The notes under the pieces were generated by a model, which worked only from the letters and a program-made list of their open reading frames with translations, ran no database searches and had not been told where the DNA came from. Below, piece after piece: positions 1 to 6,419 of a DNA stretch of 6,419 bases (the stretch's first letter is position 1; every line of letters starts with the position of its first letter). The position numbers and the translations under genes are program-made. The stretch comes from Bacteroidota bacterium. GTDB taxonomy: Bacteria; Bacteroidota; Bacteroidia; Bacteroidales; Rikenellaceae. The stretch covers positions 1 to 6,419 of the forward strand of contig JAEZTA010000102.1 in NCBI GenBank assembly GCA_023443765.1, in the 5' to 3' direction.

Positions 1-213
1 CTGGGCGAGTTGTTCGTTTGTACGTACGGCGACTGCGCTGCGTCCTGCCACTCGTCCCATACTCACACTCCATAAATCCGGATTCACAGATAGTTGCGTC
101 GACAGCTGCGTCCGCTGTCCGTTGATCGTAATGCGTCCCATAATCGGTGTGTTCCCATTGCGTAAAGGCGCATTCTTCTTGATGTAAAACAGTACTTTAA
201 ACGTGTTTCTCAT
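1..213 (-). CDS. Tyrosine recombinase/integrase, N-terminal fragment (cut by window edge)
   Basis: The minus strand reads an open frame from the ATG at 213-211 to the window edge, giving the first 71 residues. The start FKVLFYIKKN (residues 5-14), then PIMGRITINGQ (23-33), LSTQLSVNPDLW (37-48) and GRVAGRSA (53-60), match the N-terminal arm-type DNA-binding domain of Bacteroidales tyrosine recombinases (a small beta-sheet domain preceding the SAM-like and catalytic domains). In this family the domain contacts repeated arm sites beside the recombination core. The catalytic R-H-R-Y residues would lie beyond the window, so activity cannot be judged. The start is supported by a purine-rich AGGAAGGGA directly before it (222-214). 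G+C is about 50% by my count. The gene diverges from the susC operon. It could be the integrase of a mobile element or a stand-alone DNA invertase; the fragment does not decide between them. Confidence 0.87.
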   Translation of the reverse strand, partial: MRNTFKVLFYIKKNAPLRNGNTPIMGRITINGQRTQLSTQLSVNPDLWSVSMGRVAGRSAVAVRTNEQLAQ

Positions 214-221
214 TCCCTTCC

Positions 222-274
222 TAACCTTTATTGAAACAATAAGTTAACCGTGATAAAGGTAATGATAAAGTTAC
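222..274. repeat. ATAAAG repeats: tandem 12-base pair plus one inverted copy
   Basis: TGATAAAGGTAA (251-262) is followed at once by TGATAAAGTTAC (263-274), identical at 10 of 12 positions. A third copy lies inverted at 222-231 (TAACCTTTAT, whose complement is ATAAAGGTTA). The inverted pair 222-231/253-262 would form a hairpin with 8 consecutive base pairs plus one beyond a mismatch and a 21-base loop, placed in the recombinase mRNA leader just upstream of its ribosome binding site. It may be an operator, a recombinase site or a translation-control hairpin. Confidence 0.4.
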
Positions 275-342
275 TGCCGAATGGTATACTAATTGGCCCA
301 AATAGCTTATTTTGCTCAACTTAACCCCTTTTCAACAGTAAC
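270..342. repeat. 73-base imperfect dyad centred at 306
   Basis: GTTACTGCCGAA (270-281) is complemented by TTCAACAGTAAC (331-342) at 10 of 12 positions, including a perfect outer 7. The same axis, base 306, is also the centre of the inner inverted repeat AAATA (300-304)/TATTT (308-312), and TTG (293-295)/CAA (317-319) pairs about it too. I count 21 complementary positions out of 36. This nested symmetry suits a dimer-binding operator or a recombination site rather than a terminator, because there is no GC-rich stem or T tract. Confidence 0.4.
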
Positions 343-427
343 CATTTAGTTGCATAACCTATACACACGGCGCTACCGCCTAAATACCTTACACGCTTAG
401 TACCAAACTATTATGATTTTTTAAGAA

Positions 428-532
428 CATGGGCGTTAAAACCGTATAATTATCATATATACAGTGATTTATTATCAATAATGAAGGGCGCTTAATTTTT
501 ATTTTAAAATTTTATTAAAATTAACGCTTATG
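428..532. repeat. Imperfect 12-base inverted repeat bracketing the susC leader
   Basis: CATGGGCGTTAA (428-439) and TTAACGCTTATG (521-532) are reverse complements at 10 of 12 positions: a perfect 7, two mismatches, then a perfect 3. The right arm includes the susC start codon. The 81 bases between are strongly A/T-rich. The geometry resembles an invertible leader segment, but a match of this quality can occur by chance in such DNA, and I see no Bacteroidota promoter box inside in either orientation. Confidence 0.25.
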
Positions 533-3500
533 GTAAGAAAAATTGTACTATCGTTAATTGCTATTTTGGGCTTCTGTGCGTATGGATTCGCCCAAAACCG
601 GCAGGTTTCCGGTACAGTTGCCGATGCGGAGGGAAAACCCATCGCAGGCGCTACGGTCCTGGTGGATGGTACGACTGTTGGTACGACAACCAACGCAGAC
701 GGCCAATTCACGATTTCGGCTCCTGCCAATGGAACCTTGTTGGTGACGTTCATCGGTTACGAGCCGCAACGTATCGCGCTCGCCGGTAAAACGAAGGTGG
801 ACATCACGATGAAGGAGGATACGCAGGCGATCGACGATGTGATCGTCGTGGCATACGGTACAGCCAAGAAGGAGGCTTTCACCGGCTCCGCATCGGTGAT
901 GAAGTCGGAAGATATCGGCAAACGCCAGGTTTCCAATATCTCGAACGCACTGGCCGGCGCCGTAGCCGGTGTGCAGGCTGTTTCGTCGAACGGACAGCCG
1001 GGCGAGAGCGCGAAAATCCGTATCCGCGGTATCGGCTCCATCTCGGCGAGCAGCGCCCCGCTCTACATTGTCGACGGCGCACCCTACGACGGTTCGCTCT
1101 CCTACCTGAACAGCGCCGACATCGAGTCGCTTACGGTGCTGAAGGATGCTGCCGCATCGGCCATCTACGGAGCCCGCGGAGCAAACGGCGTCGTGCTGAT
1201 CACGACCAAAAGAGGTAAATCGCGCGATGCGACGGTCAACTTCGACGCCAAGTGGGGTACGAATTCCCGCGGTGTGCCCAACTACGACGTGATTTCCAAT
1301 CCCGGTCAGTATTATGAACTGGGCTATCAGTCGTTGTTCAACAGCCGCTATCAGGCCGGCAGTTCGCTTGCCGAGGCCCGCGCTTTTGCCAACTCAGCCC
1401 TGTTCGACAGTAAGAACGGCGGTACGGGTTACAACATCTACACGATTCCCTCCAAGCAGACGCTGATCGGCTCCAACGGCAAACTCAACCCCAATGCAAC
1501 GCTGGGTTACTCGGACGGCGAGTATTACTACGCTCCGGACGACTGGTACGAGGAGTTGTTCGGCAATGGCAACCTCCGCCAGGAGTACAACGTTTCGATC
1601 GCAGGTGCATCGGACCGTTTCAACTATTTCATGTCGGCGGGCTACCTCGACGACTCGGGTATCATCAAGAACTCGGGCTTCACGCGTTATTCGGCCCGTC
1701 TGAAGGCCGACTACCAGGCCAAGAAATGGCTGAAGGTAGGTGCCAACATCAGCTACTCGCACGCCATTTCCGATTCTCCCACGGGACAGACCGACTGGGG
1801 ATCGTCAGCCAACCTGTTCTACCTGGCCAACATGATCGCCCCGATCTACCCGATGTACGTCCGCGATGTCTACAAGAACATCAAGTATGACGACCACGGC
1901 AACAAGATTTACGACTCGGGGACGAACACCAATCAGATCCGCTCGTTCTCGGGCGGTGCCAACCCCATGATCTCGATCGACCTCGACCGCCACCGCTCCT
2001 ACACCGACGCGGTGAATGGCAACTGGTTTGCAACCGTGACGCCCATCGAAGGGCTGAATCTGACGGCCAACATCAGCGCCAGCGCCATCAACCGACGCCT
2101 GAACCGCCTCTACAACTCCCTGTACGGTTCGTATATCGGCAAGGGTTCGACGGCTGTTTCCCATTCGCGGACGTTCGGCGTCAACCAGCAGTACCTGGCG
2201 ACCTATAAGAAGACCTTCGGCAATAAGCATAATTTCGACGCCCTGGTTGGTTTCGAGAACTACGCGCTGAAGATGCAGTACCTCTACGGCAGCAACACTG
2301 ACCTCTACAACCCCAATGTCGGAGAACTGGACAATGCCATCTACGAAACGCCGCAGGTCAGCTCCTATACGGACACTTACTTCACGATGGGTATCCTGTC
2401 GCGCGTGCAGTACGATTACGACGGCAAGTATTTCTTCTCGGCTTCCTACCGCCGCGACGCCTCGTCGCGTTTCCATCCCGACAACCGCTGGGGTAACTTC
2501 GGCTCGGTGGGCGGTGCGTGGCTGATGTCGCGCGAGAATTTCCTTCGCGACGTGAAGTGGCTCGACATGCTGAAACTGAAGGTTTCGTACGGTATTCAGG
2601 GTAACGACGACCTGCTGGACCTGAGCGGTTACAGCAACTATTATCCCTATCAGGACCAGTTCCAGGTGGGCCGCGTCGACGGCGATTTCTCGCTGACGCT
2701 CAACTACAAGGGTAATAAGGATATCACCTGGGAGTCGTCGCACTCGTTCAATGTCGGCGTGGAGTTCGGTTTCTGGGACAACCGCCTGACGGGAAGTATC
2801 GAGTATTTCTCGCGCAAGACTTCGGACATGCTCTATTACAAGCCCGTACCGCCTTCGCTGGGTTACTCGCGGCAGCCGCTCAACGTCGGTTCGATGCGCA
2901 ATGCCGGTATCGAGGTCGAACTGGGTGCTAACATGCTGCGTTACAAGAACTTCTCGTGGGATCTCAACCTCAACATGACGCATTATAAGAACAAGATCCT
3001 CTCGCTGGACAAGGACATTTCGGAGAAGGGAATCGTCGGTTCGATGTCGATCCGCGAAGTGGGCGGTTCGATGTACGATTCCTACCTGAAAACCTTTGCA
3101 GGCGTCGATCCCGAAACGGGTAAGTCGCTCTGGTACATGGACCCGGACAACGGTGATTTCTCGACTACGGACGTTTACGACGATGCCCGTCAGGCCCGCC
3201 AGGGCAGCACGCTGCCCAAAGCCAGCGGCGGTTTCGGCACGTCGCTGAATTTCTACGGCGTCGACATCTCGGCGCAGTTCGCCTACCAGTTGGGCGGCCG
3301 TCTTTACGACAACACCTACCACGAGCTGATGCACAACGGCGACGCTCTGGGCCGCAACTGGCACAAGGACATCCTCGATGCCTGGACGCCCGAGCATACC
3401 AACACCAACGTTCCGCGCCTCAACACGGCTGACGATTCGAACCAGAAGTATTCGTCGCGGTTCCTCGTAAGTTCGAACTACCTCGCTGTCAACAACCTGA

Positions 3501-3706
3501 CGATAGGCTACACGTTTCCTAAGAAGTGGACCGACAAGATGCGCATCGGCAGCATCCGCATCTACTTCGCGGGCGACAACCTCGCCGTTTTCTCCAAACG
3601 TGAGGGTCTTGATCCCCGAATCGTATTCGGTGGTGCAGACACGGCGGACAACACCTCCTACTCGGCCCTGCGGACCTTCTCGGGCGGTATTAACCTGACG
3701 TTCTAA
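530..3706 (+). CDS. SusC/RagA-family TonB-dependent outer-membrane transporter
   Basis: This complete 1058-residue protein is the 22-strand barrel that imports an oligosaccharide or peptide across the outer membrane using TonB/ExbBD energy. Residues 1-21 are a Sec signal peptide (cleavage likely between A21 and Q22). A carboxypeptidase-regulatory-like beta-sandwich follows (about 24-95, with VSGTVADAEGKPIAGATV). A TonB-box-like stretch IDDVIVVAYGT is at 101-111, then the plug domain (about 113-230) with the family signature PLYIVDGAP (177-185) and LKDAAASAIYGARGANGVV (204-222). The rest is barrel, ending in GGINLTF with a C-terminal phenylalanine, the usual BAM recognition end. No STN domain precedes the regulatory-like domain, so sigma/anti-sigma signalling is unlikely. 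Length is typical and I see no frameshift. The ATG at 530 is chosen because it opens the signal peptide directly. The susD partner follows after 29 bases. Family is certain; substrate is unknown. Confidence 0.97.
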   Translation: MVRKIVLSLIAILGFCAYGFAQNRQVSGTVADAEGKPIAGATVLVDGTTVGTTTNADGQFTISAPANGTLLVTFIGYEPQRIALAGKTKVDITMKEDTQAIDDVIVVAYGTAKKEAFTGSASVMKSEDIGKRQVSNISNALAGAVAGVQAVSSNGQPGESAKIRIRGIGSISASSAPLYIVDGAPYDGSLSYLNSADIESLTVLKDAAASAIYGARGANGVVLITTKRGKSRDATVNFDAKWGTNSRGVPNYDVISNPGQYYELGYQSLFNSRYQAGSSLAEARAFANSALFDSKNGGTGYNIYTIPSKQTLIGSNGKLNPNATLGYSDGEYYYAPDDWYEELFGNGNLRQEYNVSIAGASDRFNYFMSAGYLDDSGIIKNSGFTRYSARLKADYQAKKWLKVGANISYSHAISDSPTGQTDWGSSANLFYLANMIAPIYPMYVRDVYKNIKYDDHGNKIYDSGTNTNQIRSFSGGANPMISIDLDRHRSYTDAVNGNWFATVTPIEGLNLTANISASAINRRLNRLYNSLYGSYIGKGSTAVSHSRTFGVNQQYLATYKKTFGNKHNFDALVGFENYALKMQYLYGSNTDLYNPNVGELDNAIYETPQVSSYTDTYFTMGILSRVQYDYDGKYFFSASYRRDASSRFHPDNRWGNFGSVGGAWLMSRENFLRDVKWLDMLKLKVSYGIQGNDDLLDLSGYSNYYPYQDQFQVGRVDGDFSLTLNYKGNKDITWESSHSFNVGVEFGFWDNRLTGSIEYFSRKTSDMLYYKPVPPSLGYSRQPLNVGSMRNAGIEVELGANMLRYKNFSWDLNLNMTHYKNKILSLDKDISEKGIVGSMSIREVGGSMYDSYLKTFAGVDPETGKSLWYMDPDNGDFSTTDVYDDARQARQGSTLPKASGGFGTSLNFYGVDISAQFAYQLGGRLYDNTYHELMHNGDALGRNWHKDILDAWTPEHTNTNVPRLNTADDSNQKYSSRFLVSSNYLAVNNLTIGYTFPKKWTDKMRIGSIRIYFAGDNLAVFSKREGLDPRIVFGGADTADNTSYSALRTFSGGINLTF

Positions 3707-3735
3707 ATCCGGTAGAAACAACAAAAAAAGCATCT

Positions 3736-5403
3736 ATGAAAACAATCAACAAGATATGGATATTTGCCCTGGGAACGGCGGTTATGGCATCGTGCTCCGA
3801 CCTCGACACGTTTCCCGAAAGCGGCGTAGTAACCGAAGATCAGAAAAAGGAGGTCGTGGAGAACAATCCCGACCGTCTGCAGGCCGACATCAACACCCTG
3901 TCGTCGATCTTCGTACAACTGCTGCCCAACTGGGCGGGCGGCGCTGACACGCCGTTCCACAACGACTTCAGCTATCCCGCCGTCTGCATCGCAACCGACG
4001 GTAACGGCGCGGACATGGTGTCGGACAACAGCGACTACGAATGGTTCTCCGTTGCGTTCGAATATTCGGACCGCAACGCCAACTATGCCGTGCCCATGTT
4101 TACATGGAACTTCTGCTACCGCCTGAACAAGCAGGCCAACGACATCCTTTCCACGATTCCGGAGGATGCTACCGATGAGAAGCTTATCCACTACCGCGGT
4201 CAGGCGCTGGTAGCCCGTGCTTTTGCACACTTCACGCTGGCACAGCGCTTCCAGTTCACCTACAAGGGCAACGAGGACAAACCGACGGTTCCCATCGTAA
4301 CGTGGGACATGCCCGTCGAGCAGGCCGGAGCCAATCCCCGCGCCACGAACTCGGCGATCTACAAGCTGATCTACGACGACCTGACGCAGGCCATCGCCGA
4401 TCTCGAAGGTTTCACACGCACCAGCAAATCGGCCGCCAACCAGAACGTGGCCTACGGCATGCGTGCCCGTGTGAACCTGGTGATGAACAACTGGAACGAA
4501 GCCGCTACGGATGCCGCATCGGCCATGGAAGGTTTCTCGCTGCTGAGCAGGGACGACGTATCGGTTCCCGGTTTCAACGAAGCTTCGGCATCGTCGTGGA
4601 TCTGGGCAGGGCTTTACAAAGCCGCTGATACCCCGGCCAACTACCGCAACATCACCTGGGGTGGAAACCTCTGCTCGTTCAACAAGGGCTATACCACGGG
4701 TCAGGGTCTCTACAAGCGCATCAATTCGCTGCTTTACAACCTGATTCCCGAGACCGACGTGCGTAAGGGATGGTGGATCGACTCCAACCTCTCGTCGCCG
4801 TTGCTCGACCACATGGAGTGGGACGGCGCAACCGGTTCGGCCATCAGTTCGCTGACGATTCCCAACGTGAAGCGCGCCTTCGTGCCCTATACCAACGTGA
4901 AGTTCGCGCCCTTCGAGAACAAGTGCGGCACGGACATCAACGCCGGCGACTGGTGCATCATGCGCGCCGAGGAGATGCTCCTCATCCAGGCCGAAGCCAT
5001 GGCCATGGGCGGCAATCTCAACGGCGGCAAGGCGCTGTTGGAGAATTGGGTAAAAACCTATCGCAATGCGGATTACGTCTGCACGGCATCGACCCCCGAG
5101 GCCATGCAGAACGAAGTCTGGCTGCAGCGCCGCATCGAGCTGTGGGGCGAAGGACATGCCTACACCGACATCATGCGCCTGAAGAAGAACGTCGTGCGCT
5201 GCACTACGACCGGCAAGTCGGATTACCCCGACGCCTGGGCCTTCAACATCGCGGCCGACGACGGCATCCTGCTGATGCGTATTCCTACCCGTGAAACCAA
5301 TGCCAATGCGGCGATCGACCCCATTAAGGACAACAATACCGGAGGCACATTCCCCGTCCACGGAAGCGGTGCGGGCCTGACCGACGGAGTGGTTGTGAAA
5401 TAG
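3736..5403 (+). CDS. SusD/RagB-family surface nutrient-binding lipoprotein
   Basis: This complete 555-residue protein is the ligand-binding lid that pairs with the upstream SusC barrel. Residues 1-19 form a lipoprotein signal peptide ending in MASC, with C20 the lipidated cysteine. The following SDLD is acidic, like the Bacteroidota export signal for surface display. Family hallmarks are ALVARAFAHFTLAQRF (157-172), the helical TPR-like segment AIYKLIYDDLTQAIADLEG (207-225), RAEEMLLIQAEAMA (410-423) and the C-terminal WLQRRIELWGEGHAYTDIMRLK (462-483, here one continuous conserved block). Together these give the SusD-like N-terminal region followed by the RagB/SusD C-terminal domain. Several aromatic residues (for example W289, W346 and W347) could line a ligand site, but that is a guess. 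The gene lies 29 bases after susC and 27 before the next lipoprotein gene, consistent with one transcript. Substrate cannot be read from sequence. Confidence 0.96.
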   Translation: MKTINKIWIFALGTAVMASCSDLDTFPESGVVTEDQKKEVVENNPDRLQADINTLSSIFVQLLPNWAGGADTPFHNDFSYPAVCIATDGNGADMVSDNSDYEWFSVAFEYSDRNANYAVPMFTWNFCYRLNKQANDILSTIPEDATDEKLIHYRGQALVARAFAHFTLAQRFQFTYKGNEDKPTVPIVTWDMPVEQAGANPRATNSAIYKLIYDDLTQAIADLEGFTRTSKSAANQNVAYGMRARVNLVMNNWNEAATDAASAMEGFSLLSRDDVSVPGFNEASASSWIWAGLYKAADTPANYRNITWGGNLCSFNKGYTTGQGLYKRINSLLYNLIPETDVRKGWWIDSNLSSPLLDHMEWDGATGSAISSLTIPNVKRAFVPYTNVKFAPFENKCGTDINAGDWCIMRAEEMLLIQAEAMAMGGNLNGGKALLENWVKTYRNADYVCTASTPEAMQNEVWLQRRIELWGEGHAYTDIMRLKKNVVRCTTTGKSDYPDAWAFNIAADDGILLMRIPTRETNANAAIDPIKDNNTGGTFPVHGSGAGLTDGVVVK

Positions 5404-5430
5404 TGTAGAACCGGATTAACATTGATAACT

Positions 5431-6419
5431 ATGAAAACACTCAAGAATATATTATATGCGTTTATAGCAGTGTTCGTCCTCGCGGGCTGCGACGATGACG
5501 GCGATTATCTGGCCGGTGCGCCCGAAAATCCCGATTGCTATAACGTCTATTTCCCGGCGCAGGACAATGCTACCGATCTGGAGCTTGACCCCGCGGCCGA
5601 GACCAAACTGAGTTTCATCGCACGCCGTACCAACAGCGAGGGCGCGATTACCGTCCCTGTTTCGGTGAAGAAGAACCAGGATGGCGTATTCGCCCTGACG
5701 AGCATCGAATTTGCCGACGGCCAGGAGGAAACTACCTTCGACGTAACCTTCCCGGACACCGAGATCGGTACGAAATACGCCTGTGAAATCAATATCGACG
5801 ACACGAAGTATGCCTCTGTTTACGGCGAAAAATCCGTCGGAATGACCTTTTCGGTCACCCGCGTCAAGTGGAACCGGCTTGAAGGCGCAGACGGCGAAAC
5901 CAAGGGTAAGTGGCGTGACGACGTGATTTCGTCGCTGTTCGGTGTGACTTATGCCAATGCCGAGGTCGAGCTCGAAATTTTCGAGCGCGACGACCGCCCG
6001 GGATACTACCGCATGGTTCCCTACACGCAGACCCTTATCAGCGCCCTCTTCGGACGCAACGTAGGTTCCTGTACCGAGCCTTATACCATCATCGACGCAA
6101 CGGATCCCGACAAGGTCTGGATTCCCTATCAGACCACGGGTGTTACGCTGGGCAGCGACGGTGAGATCGAGATCGCATCGAAGATCAACAAGAACATCCC
6201 CTCCGTTTCCGAGGCTGCCAGCCTCTACGGTACACTGAAGGATGGTGTGATCACCTTCCCGGTCAGCAGTATCTATGTCAACTTTACGGTTTCCGGCGGT
6301 TGGTACGGTGCCAATGCCAGCGGCATGCAGCGTATTATCTTCCCGGGTGCCAAGGTCTACGACTATGCACTTGCACTGTCGAAGTCCGAACCCGCGAACG
6401 GCGTTGTCCAGCTCGGATT
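5431..6419 (+). CDS. Exported lipoprotein, probable SusCD accessory surface protein (3' end beyond window)
   Basis: The frame opens at ATG 5431 and stays open to the window edge, giving 329 residues with no stop. Residues 1-19 are a signal peptide with lipobox LAGC. C20 is followed by DDDGD, a strongly acidic stretch expected to direct the protein to the cell surface. Residues about 36-145 look like an all-beta domain related to Calx-beta-type or Ig-like modules often found in third-gene lipoproteins of SusCD operons (VYFPAQ, ITVPVSVKK, FDVTFP, YACEINIDD). A second region begins near W161 with FGVTYANAEVELEIFE and GYYRMVPY (191-198), a pattern I associate with other SusCD-linked lipoproteins. 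The start is supported by a signal peptide beginning at once and a 27-base gap after susD. By position it probably binds the operon's ligand or carries an enzyme domain further on, but I do not recognise a specific family. Confidence 0.88.
   Translation, partial: MKTLKNILYAFIAVFVLAGCDDDGDYLAGAPENPDCYNVYFPAQDNATDLELDPAAETKLSFIARRTNSEGAITVPVSVKKNQDGVFALTSIEFADGQEETTFDVTFPDTEIGTKYACEINIDDTKYASVYGEKSVGMTFSVTRVKWNRLEGADGETKGKWRDDVISSLFGVTYANAEVELEIFERDDRPGYYRMVPYTQTLISALFGRNVGSCTEPYTIIDATDPDKVWIPYQTTGVTLGSDGEIEIASKINKNIPSVSEAASLYGTLKDGVITFPVSSIYVNFTVSGGWYGANASGMQRIIFPGAKVYDYALALSKSEPANGVVQLG

Larger units (their letters stand above)
222..359. repeat. Cluster of five TAACC words
   Basis: TAACC occurs on the plus strand at 222-226, 245-249, 322-326, 339-343 and 355-359, always in the same orientation. 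The last three are 17 and 16 bases apart. Two of them share a longer context: TCAACTTAACC (316-326) and TCAACAGTAACC (332-343). I see no further copy from 360 to 529. Short same-orientation repeats beside an integrase gene resemble arm-type binding sites, but that role is inference. Confidence 0.45.
214..529. promoter_or_regulatory. Divergent, A/T-rich intergenic region between recombinase and susC
   Basis: These 316 bases hold no credible gene and must contain the promoters for both divergent genes. G+C is about 32% by hand count, much lower than the flanking genes. I looked for the Bacteroidota promoter (TTTG near -33, TAnnTTTG near -7). Toward susC the only TTTG is at 311-314, preceded by TTAT, so it is a one-mismatch -7 box about 215 bases from the start codon with no matching -33. 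Toward the recombinase, TTTG occurs at 302-299 and 407-404, neither with a correctly spaced TA. The last 40 bases before susC are almost pure A/T with no Shine-Dalgarno, which is normal for this phylum. The repeats inside are listed separately. Confidence 0.7.

Noticed and set aside
369..380. GGCG-CTAC-CGCC mini-hairpin in the intergenic region
   Set aside because: It is a four-base stem that does not extend on either side and has no T tract. It may be chance.
431..495. Near-direct repeat GGGCGTTAA (431-439) and GGGCGCTTAA (486-495)
   Set aside because: It needs a one-base insertion to align and is short. The first copy is already part of the 428-532 inverted repeat.
3701..3717. Small hairpin TTCTA/TAGAA around the susC stop codon
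   Set aside because: The stem is only five A/T-rich base pairs with no following T tract. It is too weak to call a terminator or attenuator, and susD follows at operon spacing.
1805..3733. Long open frame (642 codons) on the minus strand across the susC 3' half
   Set aside because: It lies fully antisense to an unmistakable SusC. The translation is low-complexity, rich in V, R, E and A, with no domain pattern or signal. It reflects the codon bias of the plus-strand gene.
3703..5361. Long open frame (552 codons) on the minus strand opposite susD
   Set aside because: It is antisense to a complete SusD with family motifs throughout, and its translation has no recognisable family features. It is a compositional shadow.
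3707..5416. ATCCGGT (3707-3713) after susC and its complement ACCGGAT (5410-5416) after susD
   Set aside because: This is a seven-base match in two operon linkers with little extension. It is probably chance, and a recombination role would need far more similarity.

Overview
This looks like a chromosomal fragment from a member of the Bacteroidota, probably a gut Bacteroidales. A SusC/SusD outer-membrane nutrient-uptake pair, lipoproteins with acidic residues after the lipidated cysteine, A/T-rich leaders with no strong Shine-Dalgarno, and a Bacteroidales-type tyrosine recombinase N-terminus all point there. The GC-rich coding regions would suit Alistipes or a relative, but the genus is inference.

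Layout. Positions 1-213 (minus strand, running off the left edge) encode the first 71 residues of a tyrosine recombinase/integrase. Positions 214-529 are a 316-base divergent intergenic region, about 32% G+C by hand count. It carries a cluster of TAACC words, short ATAAAG repeats, a dyad centred at 306, and a second inverted repeat ending on the susC start codon. Positions 530-3706 encode a complete SusC/RagA-type TonB-dependent transporter, and 3736-5403 a complete SusD/RagB-type surface lipoprotein. From 5431 to the right edge runs the first 329 residues of a third exported lipoprotein. The last three genes share a strand with gaps of 29 and 27 bases and almost certainly form one operon.

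How the genes work together. By family knowledge, SusD is a lid that captures a glycan or peptide ligand over the SusC barrel, which imports it with TonB/ExbBD energy. The third lipoprotein is probably an accessory surface binding protein of the same system. No glycoside hydrolase, peptidase or sensor lies in the window, so the substrate cannot be named. SusC lacks the N-terminal STN domain, so it probably does not signal through an ECF sigma/anti-sigma pair.

The most interesting part is the divergent region between the recombinase and the SusC operon. In Bacteroidales, tyrosine recombinases beside outer-membrane protein operons often act in DNA inversion, or mark the edge of an integrated element. 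The repeats here are candidates for recombinase or regulator binding sites, but each is short and some could arise by chance in A/T-rich DNA.
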